Origin: Trichomonas vaginalis G3
Lineage: Eukaryota > Parabasalia > Trichomonadida > Trichomonadidae
Length of the DNA: 64,000 nt
Reading direction: 5' to 3'
Assembly (NCBI RefSeq): GCF_026262505.1
Contig: NC_067204.1
Location: 4,559,797-4,623,796, forward strand
A program made the position numbers and the translations under genes. The notes under the pieces were generated by a model. That model saw only the letters and a program-made list of their open reading frames with translations, searched no databases and had not been told where the DNA came from. Below, piece after piece: positions 29,661 through 39,217 of the stretch (its first letter is position 1; each line of letters starts with the position of its first letter).

Positions 29661-31290
29661 CACTGCTACCATGTTACCATGTGCTACCAGGTTATTCAAC
29701 TTCTCTGAAAAATGATGACAACATGACATTTTGACAACAACATAGAAATATATTTTATCGTTAATGTTTTCGTTAATGTTTTCAGGTTATTCAATTATGA
29801 ATTATTTTTGAAGAACTGAAGGTGCTACCATGTTACCATGTGCTACCAGGTTATTCAACTTCTCTGAAAAATGATGACCACATGACATTTTGACAACATG
29901 ACATTATAACAACATCACTGGGGAAGGCAATTATGAATTATTTTTGAAGAACTGAAGGTGCTACCATGTTACCATGTGCTACCAGGTTATTCAACTTCTC
30001 TGAAAAATGATGACCACATGACATTTTGACAACATGACATTATAACAACATCACTGGGGAAGGCAATTATGAATTATTTTTGAAGAACTGAAGGTGCTAC
30101 CATGTTACCATGTGCTACCAGGTTATTCAACTTCTCTGAAAAATGATGACCACATGACATTTTGACAACATGACATTATAACAACATCACTGGGGAAGGC
30201 AATTATGAAGCATTATTGAAGAACTGAAGGTGCTACCATGTTACCATGTGCTACCAGGTTATTCAACTTCTCTGAAAAATGATGACCACATGACATTTTG
30301 ACAACATGACATTATAACAACATCACTGGGGGAAGGCAATTATGAATTATTTTTGAAGAACTGAAGGTGCTACCATGTTACCATGTGCTACCAGGTTATT
30401 CAACTTCTCTGAAAAATGATGACAACATGACATTTTGACAACATATTAATGACAACATATTAATGACAACATATTAATGACAACATATTAATGACAACAT
30501 ATTAATGACAACATATTAATGACAACATGACATTATGACAACATGACATTATGACAACATATTAATGACAACATATTAATGACAACATAGATTCTTCAAT
30601 AATATGTTGTCATAATGTCATGTTGTTATAATGTCATGTTGTCAAAATGTCATGTTGTCAAAATGTCATGTTGTCATTAATATGTTGTTATAATGTCATG
30701 TTGTCATAATGTCATGTTGTTATAATGTCATGTTGTCAAAATGTCATGTTGTCAAAATGTCATGTTGTCATTAATATGTTGTTATAATGTCATGTTGTCA
30801 TAATGTCATGTTGTTATAATGTCATGTTGTCAAAATGTCATGTTGTCAAAATGTCATGTTGTTATAATGTCATGTTGTTATAATGTCATGTTGTTATAAT
30901 GTCATGTTGTCATTAATATGTTGTTATAATGTCATGTTGTTATAATGTCATGTTGTTATAATGTCATGTTGTCAAAATGTCATGTTGTTATAATGTCATG
31001 TTGTCATAATGTCATGTTGTCAAAATGTCATGTGGTCATCATTTTTCAGAGAAGTTGAATAACCTGGTAGCACATGGTAACATGGTAGCACCTTCAGTTC
31101 TTCAATAATGCTTCATAATTGCTTCCCCCATTAATGTTTTCAGGTTCTTCAATAATGCTTCATAAATACCTTTCCCCCTATGTTGTTGTCAAAATGTCAT
31201 GTGGTCATCATTTTTCAGAGAAGTTGAATAACCTGGTAGCACATGGTAACATGGTAGCACCTTCAGTTCTTCAATAATGCTTCATAAATG
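29661..31290. repeat. Large imperfect palindrome of iterated short motifs
   Basis: Left arm: six 136-137 bp units containing GGTGCTACCATGTTACC (full-unit starts at 29,821, 29,957, 30,093, 30,229, 30,366) then TGACAACATATTAA 14-mers. The centre is near 30,590-30,605. Right arm: dozens of 16-mers of the type TGTCATGTTGTTATAA / ATGTCATGTTGTCAAA, the complement of the left motif, then inverted copies of the larger unit (GGTAACATGGTAGCACC at about 31,075 and 31,245). No ORF. It lies between the fibre cassette and the helicase gene. Confidence 0.92.
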
Positions 31291-31342
31291 AATAACCTGA
31301 AAACATCACTGGAGGAAGGCAAAAATAAATTCAAATCATACT

Positions 31343-32365
31343 TTATAAAGCTTCATTTGCAGGTATTTCATCATCAGTAAATGAATCCTCATTATCGTTT
31401 GGTTCGACCTGTTTATATAATCCTTTCATTTCTTCTTTCAAAACATAACACCATGTTTGTTCACCATCTATTCTTCTATGTTTCCTATCACATTTATCCT
31501 TAATACTCATTTGGAAATTCTTGTCTTTCATGTCTGATGGTTTGCAGAATAGCGCATTTTTACACGTCATACCTGCACACAATTCATCATAATGTGTATT
31601 TATCCATACATCTAAAGGATTTGTTGATAATTCAATTAAATCTTGTTTGGCTTCAGTCATCGGTATGATTCGTACATTAAATGATGAAAGGTCGTAATTG
31701 ATAAAATACGTCAGTAAATTATCATAAAATTCCTTTGTGCATGAATTCATCAAATTCTTGAAGTAATCAAATTGACCCTTAAATTTACCATTAACTCTTA
31801 AAACTACATATCTTCTGTCTCCAACTTCAATTCTGACAGGGTAAACGTTATTAGTTACGAAAATGAAATTGGCAACGTTCTGTGCTGTTCTTCTGGGTTG
31901 ATTCTTTTCATTAATTCTAATCTCATTATCTGTTATAATTGATTTCAAAGCGTTGAAGTTTGCGAGTCTGTCTTCACCTACATTCTTGAGTTCATTAAGT
32001 ACAAGAAACATTTTATCTCAACTACTGAATTGAAATTACCCGTTAGCTCACTTATTTCAGTAATGTTTTTGCATGAATAACCAGCGAGAAGTTCAGAAAT
32101 AATGTCAGTGAATCTGTTTTTACCTATTCCCTGAAGTCCTTTCAAAATAATTGCTGTTTCATTCTTGATTCCAGGATGTTGAATCATTGATGCAATCCAG
32201 CCGAGAAGGTATTTATACACTTCATCGTTATTATCACAAACGGCTTCTTTAATGAAATTCATAAACATCTCAATTTTTGAGTAATCTGGTTTTTCGAGAA
32301 TGTTGTATTTATAACCTTGAAACGTTGAGAAAACATCAGGGGAATCAGATTTAGAGATAAAACCT
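31343..32365 (-). pseudogene. Superfamily 3 helicase (D5-like), truncated and frameshifted
   Basis: The C-terminal half of a viral-type replicative helicase. Present are Walker A LKGLQGIGKN (about 32,140), an SF3 Walker B region in FLVLNELK (about 32,000), and sensor motif FIFVTNN (about 31,865). A single-base loss near 32,000 separates the Walker A piece (31,978-32,268, extending upstream in frame to about 32,365) from the Walker B piece (31,343-32,011). Upstream of 32,365 the sequence changes abruptly to a different, less AT-rich segment, so the primase or D5 N-terminal half is gone. SF3 helicases occur in virophages and some Polinton-like viruses. It cannot be functional. Confidence 0.82.
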
Positions 32366-32841
32366 TGCCCGACTCATCTACCGTTTCTTCGAAGAGATAG
32401 ACGCCATCTGGAAGGTACTCGGAAAGGACAGAACATGCAACACCGTGACTGTCGTGAACACAGAATTGCCGAAGGTATTATCAAAGAAGAGGAAGAAGAG
32501 GAAGAGAGAAGAAGAGGAAGAAGAGAAACACGAAGAAAAGGAAGTTTGGTCAACCCTTGTTGTCGATGACGCTTCGAAATTTCCAACCCTACCCATACCA
32601 AATCCGCAACAAGGAGACAGGCAAGGTTCTTACCCAGTCCTCAACAACTTGGGACACTTGAACCTTAACCTTCGGAATCGCGGTTCAATCTCCATGGGCA
32701 GCTTGTCGGTATGCAATGGGTTCCAAATCCAGACAAGAAGACGAGGGTCAGACAATTGACGGTGACAAGCTCAACAACCGTAAGGAGAACCTCGAGTGTC
32801 TAAGAGAAAAAAATTTTATTTTAGGGGGAAACCCCAAGTAA
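32366..32841 (+). pseudogene. HNH homing-endonuclease-like remnant
   Basis: Less AT-rich than its surroundings. Across three frames it has an acidic/basic N-terminal stretch with EEEEEEKHEEKEVW, then YQIRNKETGKVL, then NLGHLNLNLRNRGS, then WVPNPDKKTRV, then TIDGDKLNNRKENLECL. This order is that of NUMOD4/HNH endonucleases, where the D.KLNN..ENL block ends the nuclease. At least three frameshifts. These are selfish endonucleases common in phages and giant viruses. It abuts the truncated helicase and may have caused or marked the junction. Confidence 0.6.
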
Positions 32842-33384
32842 ATTTAGGTGTTTATTTGGATAAGTATGTTAAATTAAGGGTAATTTGCAAAATTAGTTCC
32901 CGACCTTTGAATTGGGCTTTTCTTTATCCCAGTTGCGTAGGGTCGTCCAGATGGAGTTGGTAGAATTGCCAATCCAAGGACGATTTGTCTCCTCAGGCAT
33001 TGAGGATGTACTGCCGTAGAGTTTCATGACCTCTGCCTTGCACCAGACCACCTCTCCCTTGAAACGTAAGGCTTTCGAAGTGCTTCGAAATGCGATTGGC
33101 TGCTTACCATCCGAAATGACACTTTTTGTCCGTTTGGTCAATGTTTGTGTCTCGTGCCATAGTCGACGAAAATACAGACAAACAGGTTATATATGAGTTT
33201 GAGACCAAGAATGGTGTAACTCGACCTGTCCGATTCAAAGACTCCGAGGGCGACCATGAAATTAAACGGAAATTAGCTAGGAAGGAATATAAAATGGACT
33301 GGTTGCCACACCTCCACCTCCACCACCTTTACCTGTTCCTCAAGTAAATAAGCCTTTCCCTGTTCCCAAGAATTCCCACATTTT
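32842..33384. other. Decayed stretch between HNH remnant and polymerase remnant
   Basis: Two short overlapping ORFs on opposite strands (33,126-33,347 plus, with VIYEFETKNGVTRPV; 32,893-33,141 minus, with KLYGSTSSMPEETNRPW) look partly protein-like but neither can be assigned. Probably scrambled element genes. Confidence 0.3.
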
Positions 33385-35607
33385 AATTCAAATTCGAATA
33401 AAAATTTTTTATTTCATGCAATGTTTTATTTTCTGTGCCGTCTTCAAGTATGCCCCAGTACTTACGCTTGGAGAGGACATGAACTTCGGTGAAAAATTTT
33501 GTCCAATTTGAAATTGACCCATTCTTTTTCACCGACCATGCCCATTCAATGAGTTTGTTGTACCCTTCTTCGTTCGTCATGAGTGCGTCAATGTTCTCAT
33601 AGTAACCTTCACTTTGGATTTGACTTCGGAGAAGAATTTGTTGTAGTTGTCAAGGACTGCCTTTTGCGAACTGAGGGTAAGACCAATGTTCGACAATAGG
33701 TTTTACATGTGGTTACTAAGCCACTTTGACCTTGAGTGAATTCGTACTTCAAAACAAAAGGAGAAAACCTTTCAACAAAGTTGTCGGACCTTCTCATAAT
33801 GTTTACTCTTCATCTTCTTGAGGTTTCTTATGGAATATTCCCCATGTCGAATTCATAAGCAATTGGTGTCATTGCAAGTTTGGGTTGAGCTTTCCTAATA
33901 TCATACAGTTGTTGTATGACTTTTCCAACTGTATAGTTCCTTCCCGGGAACTCACCATCTTCGTTTGGAATTCCAGTCGGAATATATTGGACAAACCTCA
34001 TGTACGCAGCGTTAAGGTCGACATATGTATATCTTTTCCATCTGAGTCGAACTTGTCGCAACCAATTGGTCCAGTTTGTGGAAATTCAAGTGAGTCTCTT
34101 ATCTTCTGAAGAAACTTCTCCTGTTATCTCATAAACATCGTCGAAGTAACCTGTTTCATATAAAACCTTCTGACCTAAACTCAGATGCTCTCCAATACAA
34201 TTTGACGTCAATTGGATGTCTCAATGGAAGTTTGTTATAGCATCTTGAAGTTCTTGCAACCTCATTGGAAGTTCTTCTGGTTCAGGTTGGTATCCGAACA
34301 ATCCAACTCCTTGTGGAATTTNNNNNNNNNNNNNNNNNNNNNNNNNGGAATTGTGTACTTCTTTTGTACTAGAACTTTGTCTGGAACAACTTTTGGTCTT
34401 GCTAACAGTGAAAAGTTTGTTTTCGTCTTTTTTGGTACAAAAGTTTCTGTCAGCTTGTCATCTGGAATTGGTTCTAACAAACCTTTCTCGAAAAGAATTT
34501 TTACAGCTCTGACAATGTTGCACTTGCCTTTTCGAACATGGGTTTGTAAGACTTTCGTTCAACATGAAGTGGTTGTGGACAATTACAATCTTCAACCATG
34601 GTAAGTCTTTGTCAACAACATAGTCGTCATGTGAAGAACCTTTAGCTGTAGGTATGTTGACTCGGATATTGACATTTGCCAACGGTGCAATTTTTGCCAA
34701 TTGACCTCTGAGAATGTACCTTGTCTTCACACATGACTCAAGATACTTCACTCTTCTCTTCTGAAACAAGACCAGAGTTCCTGAAGACATGTAAGAATGC
34801 AAGGTTGTTGACAATTGTTTCAATTGAATTGTAAATTCCATACCTTGTCAAGTCAATGTCAGACTTATTTATGAACGGAAAGTATCCAGCATGTTGTCTG
34901 ACTGCTTGAGGGTTAGGTTGGTACCATTCGAACTTGACACTTGCAATTCCTTCAATTGCATTCAAAATGTCTGAGCGGAGTCAACCATTTGTTCTCTCTT
35001 TGTAGTCTTGAAAGCGTCAAGAAGTTTTGCAGCTGTTTGTTCATTGCCATTGCATAGTAAATGTGACCATCCAAATCCGTTATGGTCAATCTGAGATTGT
35101 GTCCTTTCTTATTTCCGTCTTGAATTGCAGCAAGTACACCCATGAAGCCTTCTTTGTTCTTTCCTTCGTCAAAGTTTACTGTAAAGGTTCGACCAGAATG
35201 TAATTTTTAATTTGACTTCTAACTTCACGATACTTTTCATATGCATATCTTGTTCTTTCCATGGGAGCATGACCATCCTCTGCACTACCTTTTTTCCTTC
35301 TCAAAGGATGCAATTGTTCGTCATGTTTCCAGTAGAATCTGGCAAAGCCGTCGTGTCCTTCAACTTGAGGTTCACTAACATCGAAAGGCATGTCCATAAG
35401 ACGTTCTTCTTCTAACCTCTCTAGTCTGTTTGGATAATTGGCACGTGCTGTTTCCAAATCCATTTCGTAGCGAAGACCAGACAATTTGTCATAGACTTTT
35501 ATGGGTCTTCCCTTCCTATATTTAAACTTCTTCGAAACTCTCCAACCATATCTTTGTAACTCTGCTTTTATTCTAGCAGATTTTCTATCCATTCTATATG
35601 GGGGCAT
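33385..35607 (-). pseudogene. polB: Second family B DNA polymerase, heavily decayed
   Basis: Read across frames on the minus strand: an N-terminal basic region (MPPYRMDRKSARIKAELQRY, 35,176-35,607), then FDEGKNKEGFMGVLAAIQ, RYGIYNSIETIVNNLAFLHV, TRYILRGQLAKIAPL, IVIVHNHFMLNE, then palm motif A in YTYVDLNAAYMRFVQYIP (about 34,030), and a motif C-like ENIDALMTNEEGY (about 33,600) followed by LSKRKYWGILEDGTENK. These parts follow polymerase order but need many shifts, and the 25-N gap falls inside. It is only distantly like the polymerase at 5,831-10,133, so it belongs to another lineage. The 143-residue first ORF might instead be a separate gene. Confidence 0.58.
34322..34346. other. Assembly gap (25 N)
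   Basis: Twenty-five undetermined bases inside the decayed polymerase. The true gap size and the linkage across it are uncertain. Confidence 0.99.
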
Positions 35608-35638
35608 TTTTATAAAAATAAAAAAATATTTTTTTTCT

Positions 35639-36223
35639 TTACTTTACATAACCGCCTGCTGCCATAAGTCTTTGACGCCAACCCATACCAGCTAATGAAG
35701 GTTGACTTGGTTTAGTTTGGAAACTAAACTTTGGTTTTGGTTTATCTTCAGTTTTTGGTTTTTCTTCTTCTATCGGTTTTTCGTCACTTTTCGGTTCCTC
35801 TGACTTTACCTCACCTGCAGGAACAGTTGTGTCGTCAACATCTTCATAAATATCATATGCCATTTGTTTTTGTTTTCCTTTCAACTTTTTGTGTTTGTTG
35901 TAAAGTTTAGAATATTTCGACTCTAAGTCAATGAGATGTTCTATAATGAACTGTTGGTCAGTGAAGTAAACTTTTCCATCTGTTGTCTCGAAAGCTCCTT
36001 CAGACTTCAATATTTTATTTGTGAGAGTCTGTTTCTTTTTTGAGATACTAGCCGTTCCATTTCTATGAAAAGTGACTTTGTAGTTAGGGTTTGTATTTCC
36101 AGACCTGGCACTTTCTATTATTGAATTTTTCTCTTCATCTGTAAGTTCTTTGACAGGTTTTGACAATAGTTCTGAACTTTTTGTTTGTGGTGTCAAATCT
36201 ACCGTTTCAACTTCTTCGGTCAT
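35639..36223 (-). CDS. Charged element protein, 194 aa
   Basis: MTEEVETVDLTPQTKSSELL..., a central YKVTFHRNGTASISKKK, a helical FIIEHLIDLESKYSKLYNKH segment, an acidic/proline linker (EEKPKTEDKPKPKFSFQTK) and a C-terminal GMGWRQRLMAAGGYVK. No family recognised. The start lies after TTTTTTACTGAGATGAAATG, the same leader as the next gene upstream at 36,395, so the two are probably co-regulated. A linker-rich layout suits a scaffold or internal virion protein; this is inference. Confidence 0.6.
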   Translation of the reverse strand: MTEEVETVDLTPQTKSSELLSKPVKELTDEEKNSIIESARSGNTNPNYKVTFHRNGTASISKKKQTLTNKILKSEGAFETTDGKVYFTDQQFIIEHLIDLESKYSKLYNKHKKLKGKQKQMAYDIYEDVDDTTVPAGEVKSEEPKSDEKPIEEEKPKTEDKPKPKFSFQTKPSQPSLAGMGWRQRLMAAGGYVK

Positions 36224-36242
36224 TTCATCTCAGTAAAAAATT

Positions 36243-36395
36243 TTAGTTTGGTTTGTTTTCAACTGGTTGTTTAGGTTTTTTAAGTCGGTCTAAAACTTCC
36301 TGAGGTATAGGAAGAACTTGACAAACACGTTGTGTAACTGCTGGAAGTCGACAAATCCATCTTGAACCCATTTGTCTCAATGCTGTATTGTTCAT
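36243..36395 (-). CDS. Small basic protein, 50 aa
   Basis: MNNTALRQMGSRWICRLPAV... ending KKPKQPVENKPN. It has the leader TTTTTTACTGAGATGAAATG shared with the gene at 36,223; the first ATG of that leader gives only two codons, so the start at 36,395 is chosen. Short intergenic spaces (19 bp each side) support a real gene. Role unknown. Confidence 0.55.
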   Translation of the reverse strand: MNNTALRQMGSRWICRLPAVTQRVCQVLPIPQEVLDRLKKPKQPVENKPN

Positions 36396-36414
36396 TTCAT
36401 CTCAGTAAAAAACT

Positions 36415-36816
36415 TTACATTCCCCACGTTTGAGGCGGTTGAGGTTGGTTATTGTTTACCCACTGTTGTGCATGGTTATATCCTCTGTTAAAGAATCTTT
36501 CACCTTGGTCCATATAGTGTCCTGCTTGGTTATAGTAGTCATTTGCTTTGTTATAATAGTTTCCTGCTTGTCTTCCTACATTGTCCATCCATCCTTGAAC
36601 TTTTCCTCTTGTTTCAGGATTTGGAATAAGATTTGCTGCATCTCGTGCTACATCCCAACCTTTCTGTACAGTTTGTATAATAGGTTGTGCTTTCTCTTTA
36701 AGTATACCTAATGTACTCAAAATCTTCCTTCCAACTCCAAATACACCTCTGGCTATTGTTCCCACTGCGGGCAAAAATCTGGATGCAACTCCTGCTAATG
36801 CGCCAAATAAACCCAT
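36415..36816 (-). CDS. Amphipathic, glycine-start small virion-like protein, 133 aa
   Basis: MGLFGALAGVASRFLPAVGT... is a hydrophobic, glycine-rich N-terminus that could be N-myristoylated (MG start), followed by a helical body (GRKILSTLGILKEKAQPIIQ) and a Tyr/Asn/Gln-rich tail (NYYNKANDYYNQAGHYMDQG). A membrane-active minor virion protein is inferred by analogy with other element small proteins. It shares a 17-bp divergent promoter with the integrase. Confidence 0.6.
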   Translation of the reverse strand: MGLFGALAGVASRFLPAVGTIARGVFGVGRKILSTLGILKEKAQPIIQTVQKGWDVARDAANLIPNPETRGKVQGWMDNVGRQAGNYYNKANDYYNQAGHYMDQGERFFNRGYNHAQQWVNNNQPQPPQTWGM

Positions 36817-36833
36817 TTCTTATGGGTTAAAAA
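36817..36833. promoter_or_regulatory. 17-bp divergent promoter (small virion gene / integrase)
   Basis: Only 17 bp separate the two ATGs: TTCTTATGGGTTAAAAA. Both starts must use core elements in this space or within the neighbouring coding region. Confidence 0.6.
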
Positions 36834-37793
36834 ATGACGAATCCAAACAAGGACCCCTATGTTTCTAAAGCAACAAAAAAAGCACTCATGATAAAAATCT
36901 TTAGTTCAACACCAAATGCTTGGTTTATGGATATCTTGGAAAACATTCCGAGGTATAGAGAAGATGGACCACCATACTGGTTAATATTTGTCGGTCAAAA
37001 CACAAGATACTGTGAAGCCATACCATTACAGTCCAAAAATATTTTAGATATCTTAGCAGCTTTGACAATATTCGTTGACAAATACCATCCAACAAAACTG
37101 ACATCTGACTGTGAAAGTTCTTTCAAATCAGATGATGTAAAAAACTATCTGCGTTCAAAAAATGTAAACCAATATTTCATTGTCGACCAAAACCATTCTG
37201 CTCTTGGTGTCATTGACGGTTGTATAAAAATGTTAAGAGACTTAAACCAACCACAAGGTGGTGAAGCAAATGAAATGTCATATGACGACAAGTATAGACA
37301 CTTCTCCATGGCAAAGATGAGACAAGTTTTAAATATTTACAATAGCCGTAAACAAAAAGGTTTGGGAAACCACTCCCCCGAAGAAATGAAAAACAACCCT
37401 GACTTAGAGAAAGACTATATATTTAATAATTTAGTCAAAAGAGACAAACAAGAAAGAATGCCGGGCTTCAAACTTCAGAAAGGTGACAAAGTAAAAATAG
37501 AAATACCTAAACGCGACCCATATGAAAATACTATTGACTATGACAACAATGGGAACCCGACAGGTACTCACATTCGTGTTCGTAAAAATAGAAGAAAGTA
37601 TACAAGAGAATATTATGAAGTTTTAGGCAAACATGGCAAAATGTACAGACTGCAAGCAGAAGATAAAACTACTATTGTCAGACCTCGTTTCAAACTTGTC
37701 AAAGTTCAAGGTGGTATACTTTCAAAGACAGTTCCTAACAAATATAAGACAACTCCTGACGAATATGCTAAAGAAGTTGAAAATGACGACTAA
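36834..37793 (+). CDS. Retroviral-type integrase (rve fold) of element B, intact
   Basis: A 319-residue integrase. The catalytic core has the first acid in AWFMDILENI (about residue 33), the second in KLTSDCESSF, and 36 residues later VIDGCIKMLRDL, where Asp occupies the place of the usual Glu with exact D-35-D spacing. The C-terminal part is basic with FKLQKGDKVKIEIPKRDPYE and RKNRRKYTREYYEV, an SH3-like or chromo-like DNA-binding tail. It is shorter than element A's integrase and lacks its Lys-rich N-terminus and a zinc HHCC domain. It would integrate element B using the 306-bp repeats. It overlaps the fibre gene stop by 4 bp on the opposite strand. Confidence 0.9.
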   Translation: MTNPNKDPYVSKATKKALMIKIFSSTPNAWFMDILENIPRYREDGPPYWLIFVGQNTRYCEAIPLQSKNILDILAALTIFVDKYHPTKLTSDCESSFKSDDVKNYLRSKNVNQYFIVDQNHSALGVIDGCIKMLRDLNQPQGGEANEMSYDDKYRHFSMAKMRQVLNIYNSRKQKGLGNHSPEEMKNNPDLEKDYIFNNLVKRDKQERMPGFKLQKGDKVKIEIPKRDPYENTIDYDNNGNPTGTHIRVRKNRRKYTREYYEVLGKHGKMYRLQAEDKTTIVRPRFKLVKVQGGILSKTVPNKYKTTPDEYAKEVENDD

Positions 37794-39199
37794 GCATTTC
37801 TATACCATGCGTAAACTGTCATGTAAGGTGGCATGTAGTCTTTACTTTGTCCCGTTGTTTGCGTATATCCTGAAACGCGATGTGTATGGTTTCCTCCTCC
37901 CTCAGTGTTACTCCAGTAACAATCTATAGCAAACTTAACGTTGTCTTTAACATCATATCCTTTACCTTTTATCATTGCTGACCAATCCCAATATCTATGC
38001 TTATGCCAACCTGCTTGAGATGTACTTAAATCTATGTAGTGACTATGTGCAGGTAAATTTTCACCTGAAATCGTTTTACTTCCACCTGTTTCCTTTGAAG
38101 AGTTTGCACAATACAAAAACCTGTCGACTATTTGAGTCCAAGTTCCAAAACCCAGAACTGTTTCTGGTCTGGTAGAGTTCATTGACGTATAAATAGAGCC
38201 TATAGGATATAATGTTTGAAGTATTTCTGTCTTTAATGTTTGAAGCTCTGTTTTGTCTGCTTTCTTGTCATATAAATCTTGAGCAGTGAATTTAATATTA
38301 TGTTCATCCTTCATGACATAAACATCTTTACATCTAATGTTTCTCATCGTCGTTATGTCGTCATCCGATGTTAAACCTTGTGGAAAGTTAGGAGGTTTAC
38401 AATATATTGCATCCCCACCAGTTTCTTCAACCGTTCCTTCAATACTTTCTATAGCAACAGTTGTAAAACTTGTATGTGTATGGTTCTTGTCTGCTTTCTT
38501 CTCTAACTCATCGTTAACATAAGTTTTATCTGCTTTAAGGTCTAAACATCCTGAAACCCATCCTGTATCGGCTTTAGTTTTTAAAATCTTCGATGTCCAT
38601 TCATGGTACCAGTCAACCCTTTCTTTCATTTCGTTATCTTTTTCATCCACATATTCCTTATCTGCTTTCTTCTCTAACACACTAGCCATAAGTCCCTTAT
38701 CTACCTTATTTTCAAGGCTAACGTTTAAGTCTGTTATTTCAGATATAGAATGTGTATGAGTCTTTTTAGAATATTCGTTTTCAGCTCTTGTCACTTCACT
38801 TGACATTTTATTGTCAACATATGTTTTGTCTGCTAGTTCAGGATGAGTATGTTCTTTTGTTGCATAAGCATTGTTAGCTCTTTCTTCTTCTTTTGCTATT
38901 GCATCGTCTACATATTCTTTGTCAGCTTTGTTGTCAACATCTGCTTTCAAAAGAAGTTCATTTATAGGTTTCTCGTTTAAAGTTCCTTTTGTTGGATTTA
39001 TACAGACAGTATGGTTCTTATTGTCTTGAAACAGAAACTCATCTGTCATTGGGTTTAATGTCAGTTTTAAGTTTCCTTCTTTCAATGACTCAGATATCTT
39101 AGAATAGTTTGAAAAGTTTGTTGTGTTCTTATTTAGAGCTTGCACAATGAGTTGTCGGTTGTGTTGTATTTCTCTCATGGAAGCAATATCTTTCGACAT
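37790..39199 (-). CDS. Tail-fibre-like receptor-binding protein, intact
   Basis: A 469-residue fibre. The N-terminus (MSKDIASMREIQHNRQLIVQ) would anchor it to the particle. A stalk of ADKTYVDNK/KADKEYVD repeats interrupted by THTHS segments follows, then the YHEWTSKILKTKADTGW block shared with the gene at 27,684, a variable part (GGDAIYCKPPNFPQGL), and the tip YPIGSIYTSMNS, FGTWTQIVDRFLYC, NLPAHSHYI, GWHKHR, NHTHR, YMPPYMTVYAWY. These are features of phage tail fibres with collar-type tips and metal-binding His pairs. The C-terminal 150 residues are almost identical to the other fibre while the middle differs. Intact and unbroken. Confidence 0.9.
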   Translation of the reverse strand: MSKDIASMREIQHNRQLIVQALNKNTTNFSNYSKISESLKEGNLKLTLNPMTDEFLFQDNKNHTVCINPTKGTLNEKPINELLLKADVDNKADKEYVDDAIAKEEERANNAYATKEHTHPELADKTYVDNKMSSEVTRAENEYSKKTHTHSISEITDLNVSLENKVDKGLMASVLEKKADKEYVDEKDNEMKERVDWYHEWTSKILKTKADTGWVSGCLDLKADKTYVNDELEKKADKNHTHTSFTTVAIESIEGTVEETGGDAIYCKPPNFPQGLTSDDDITTMRNIRCKDVYVMKDEHNIKFTAQDLYDKKADKTELQTLKTEILQTLYPIGSIYTSMNSTRPETVLGFGTWTQIVDRFLYCANSSKETGGSKTISGENLPAHSHYIDLSTSQAGWHKHRYWDWSAMIKGKGYDVKDNVKFAIDCYWSNTEGGGNHTHRVSGYTQTTGQSKDYMPPYMTVYAWYRNA

Positions 39200-39217
39200 T
39201 TTTATTCTAGATAAAAT
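39200..39217. promoter_or_regulatory. 18-bp divergent promoter (fibre / capsid-type gene)
   Basis: TTTTATTCTAGATAAAAT separates the fibre start (39,199, minus) from the next start (39,218, plus). It contains the partial palindrome ATTCTAGAT. Confidence 0.6.
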
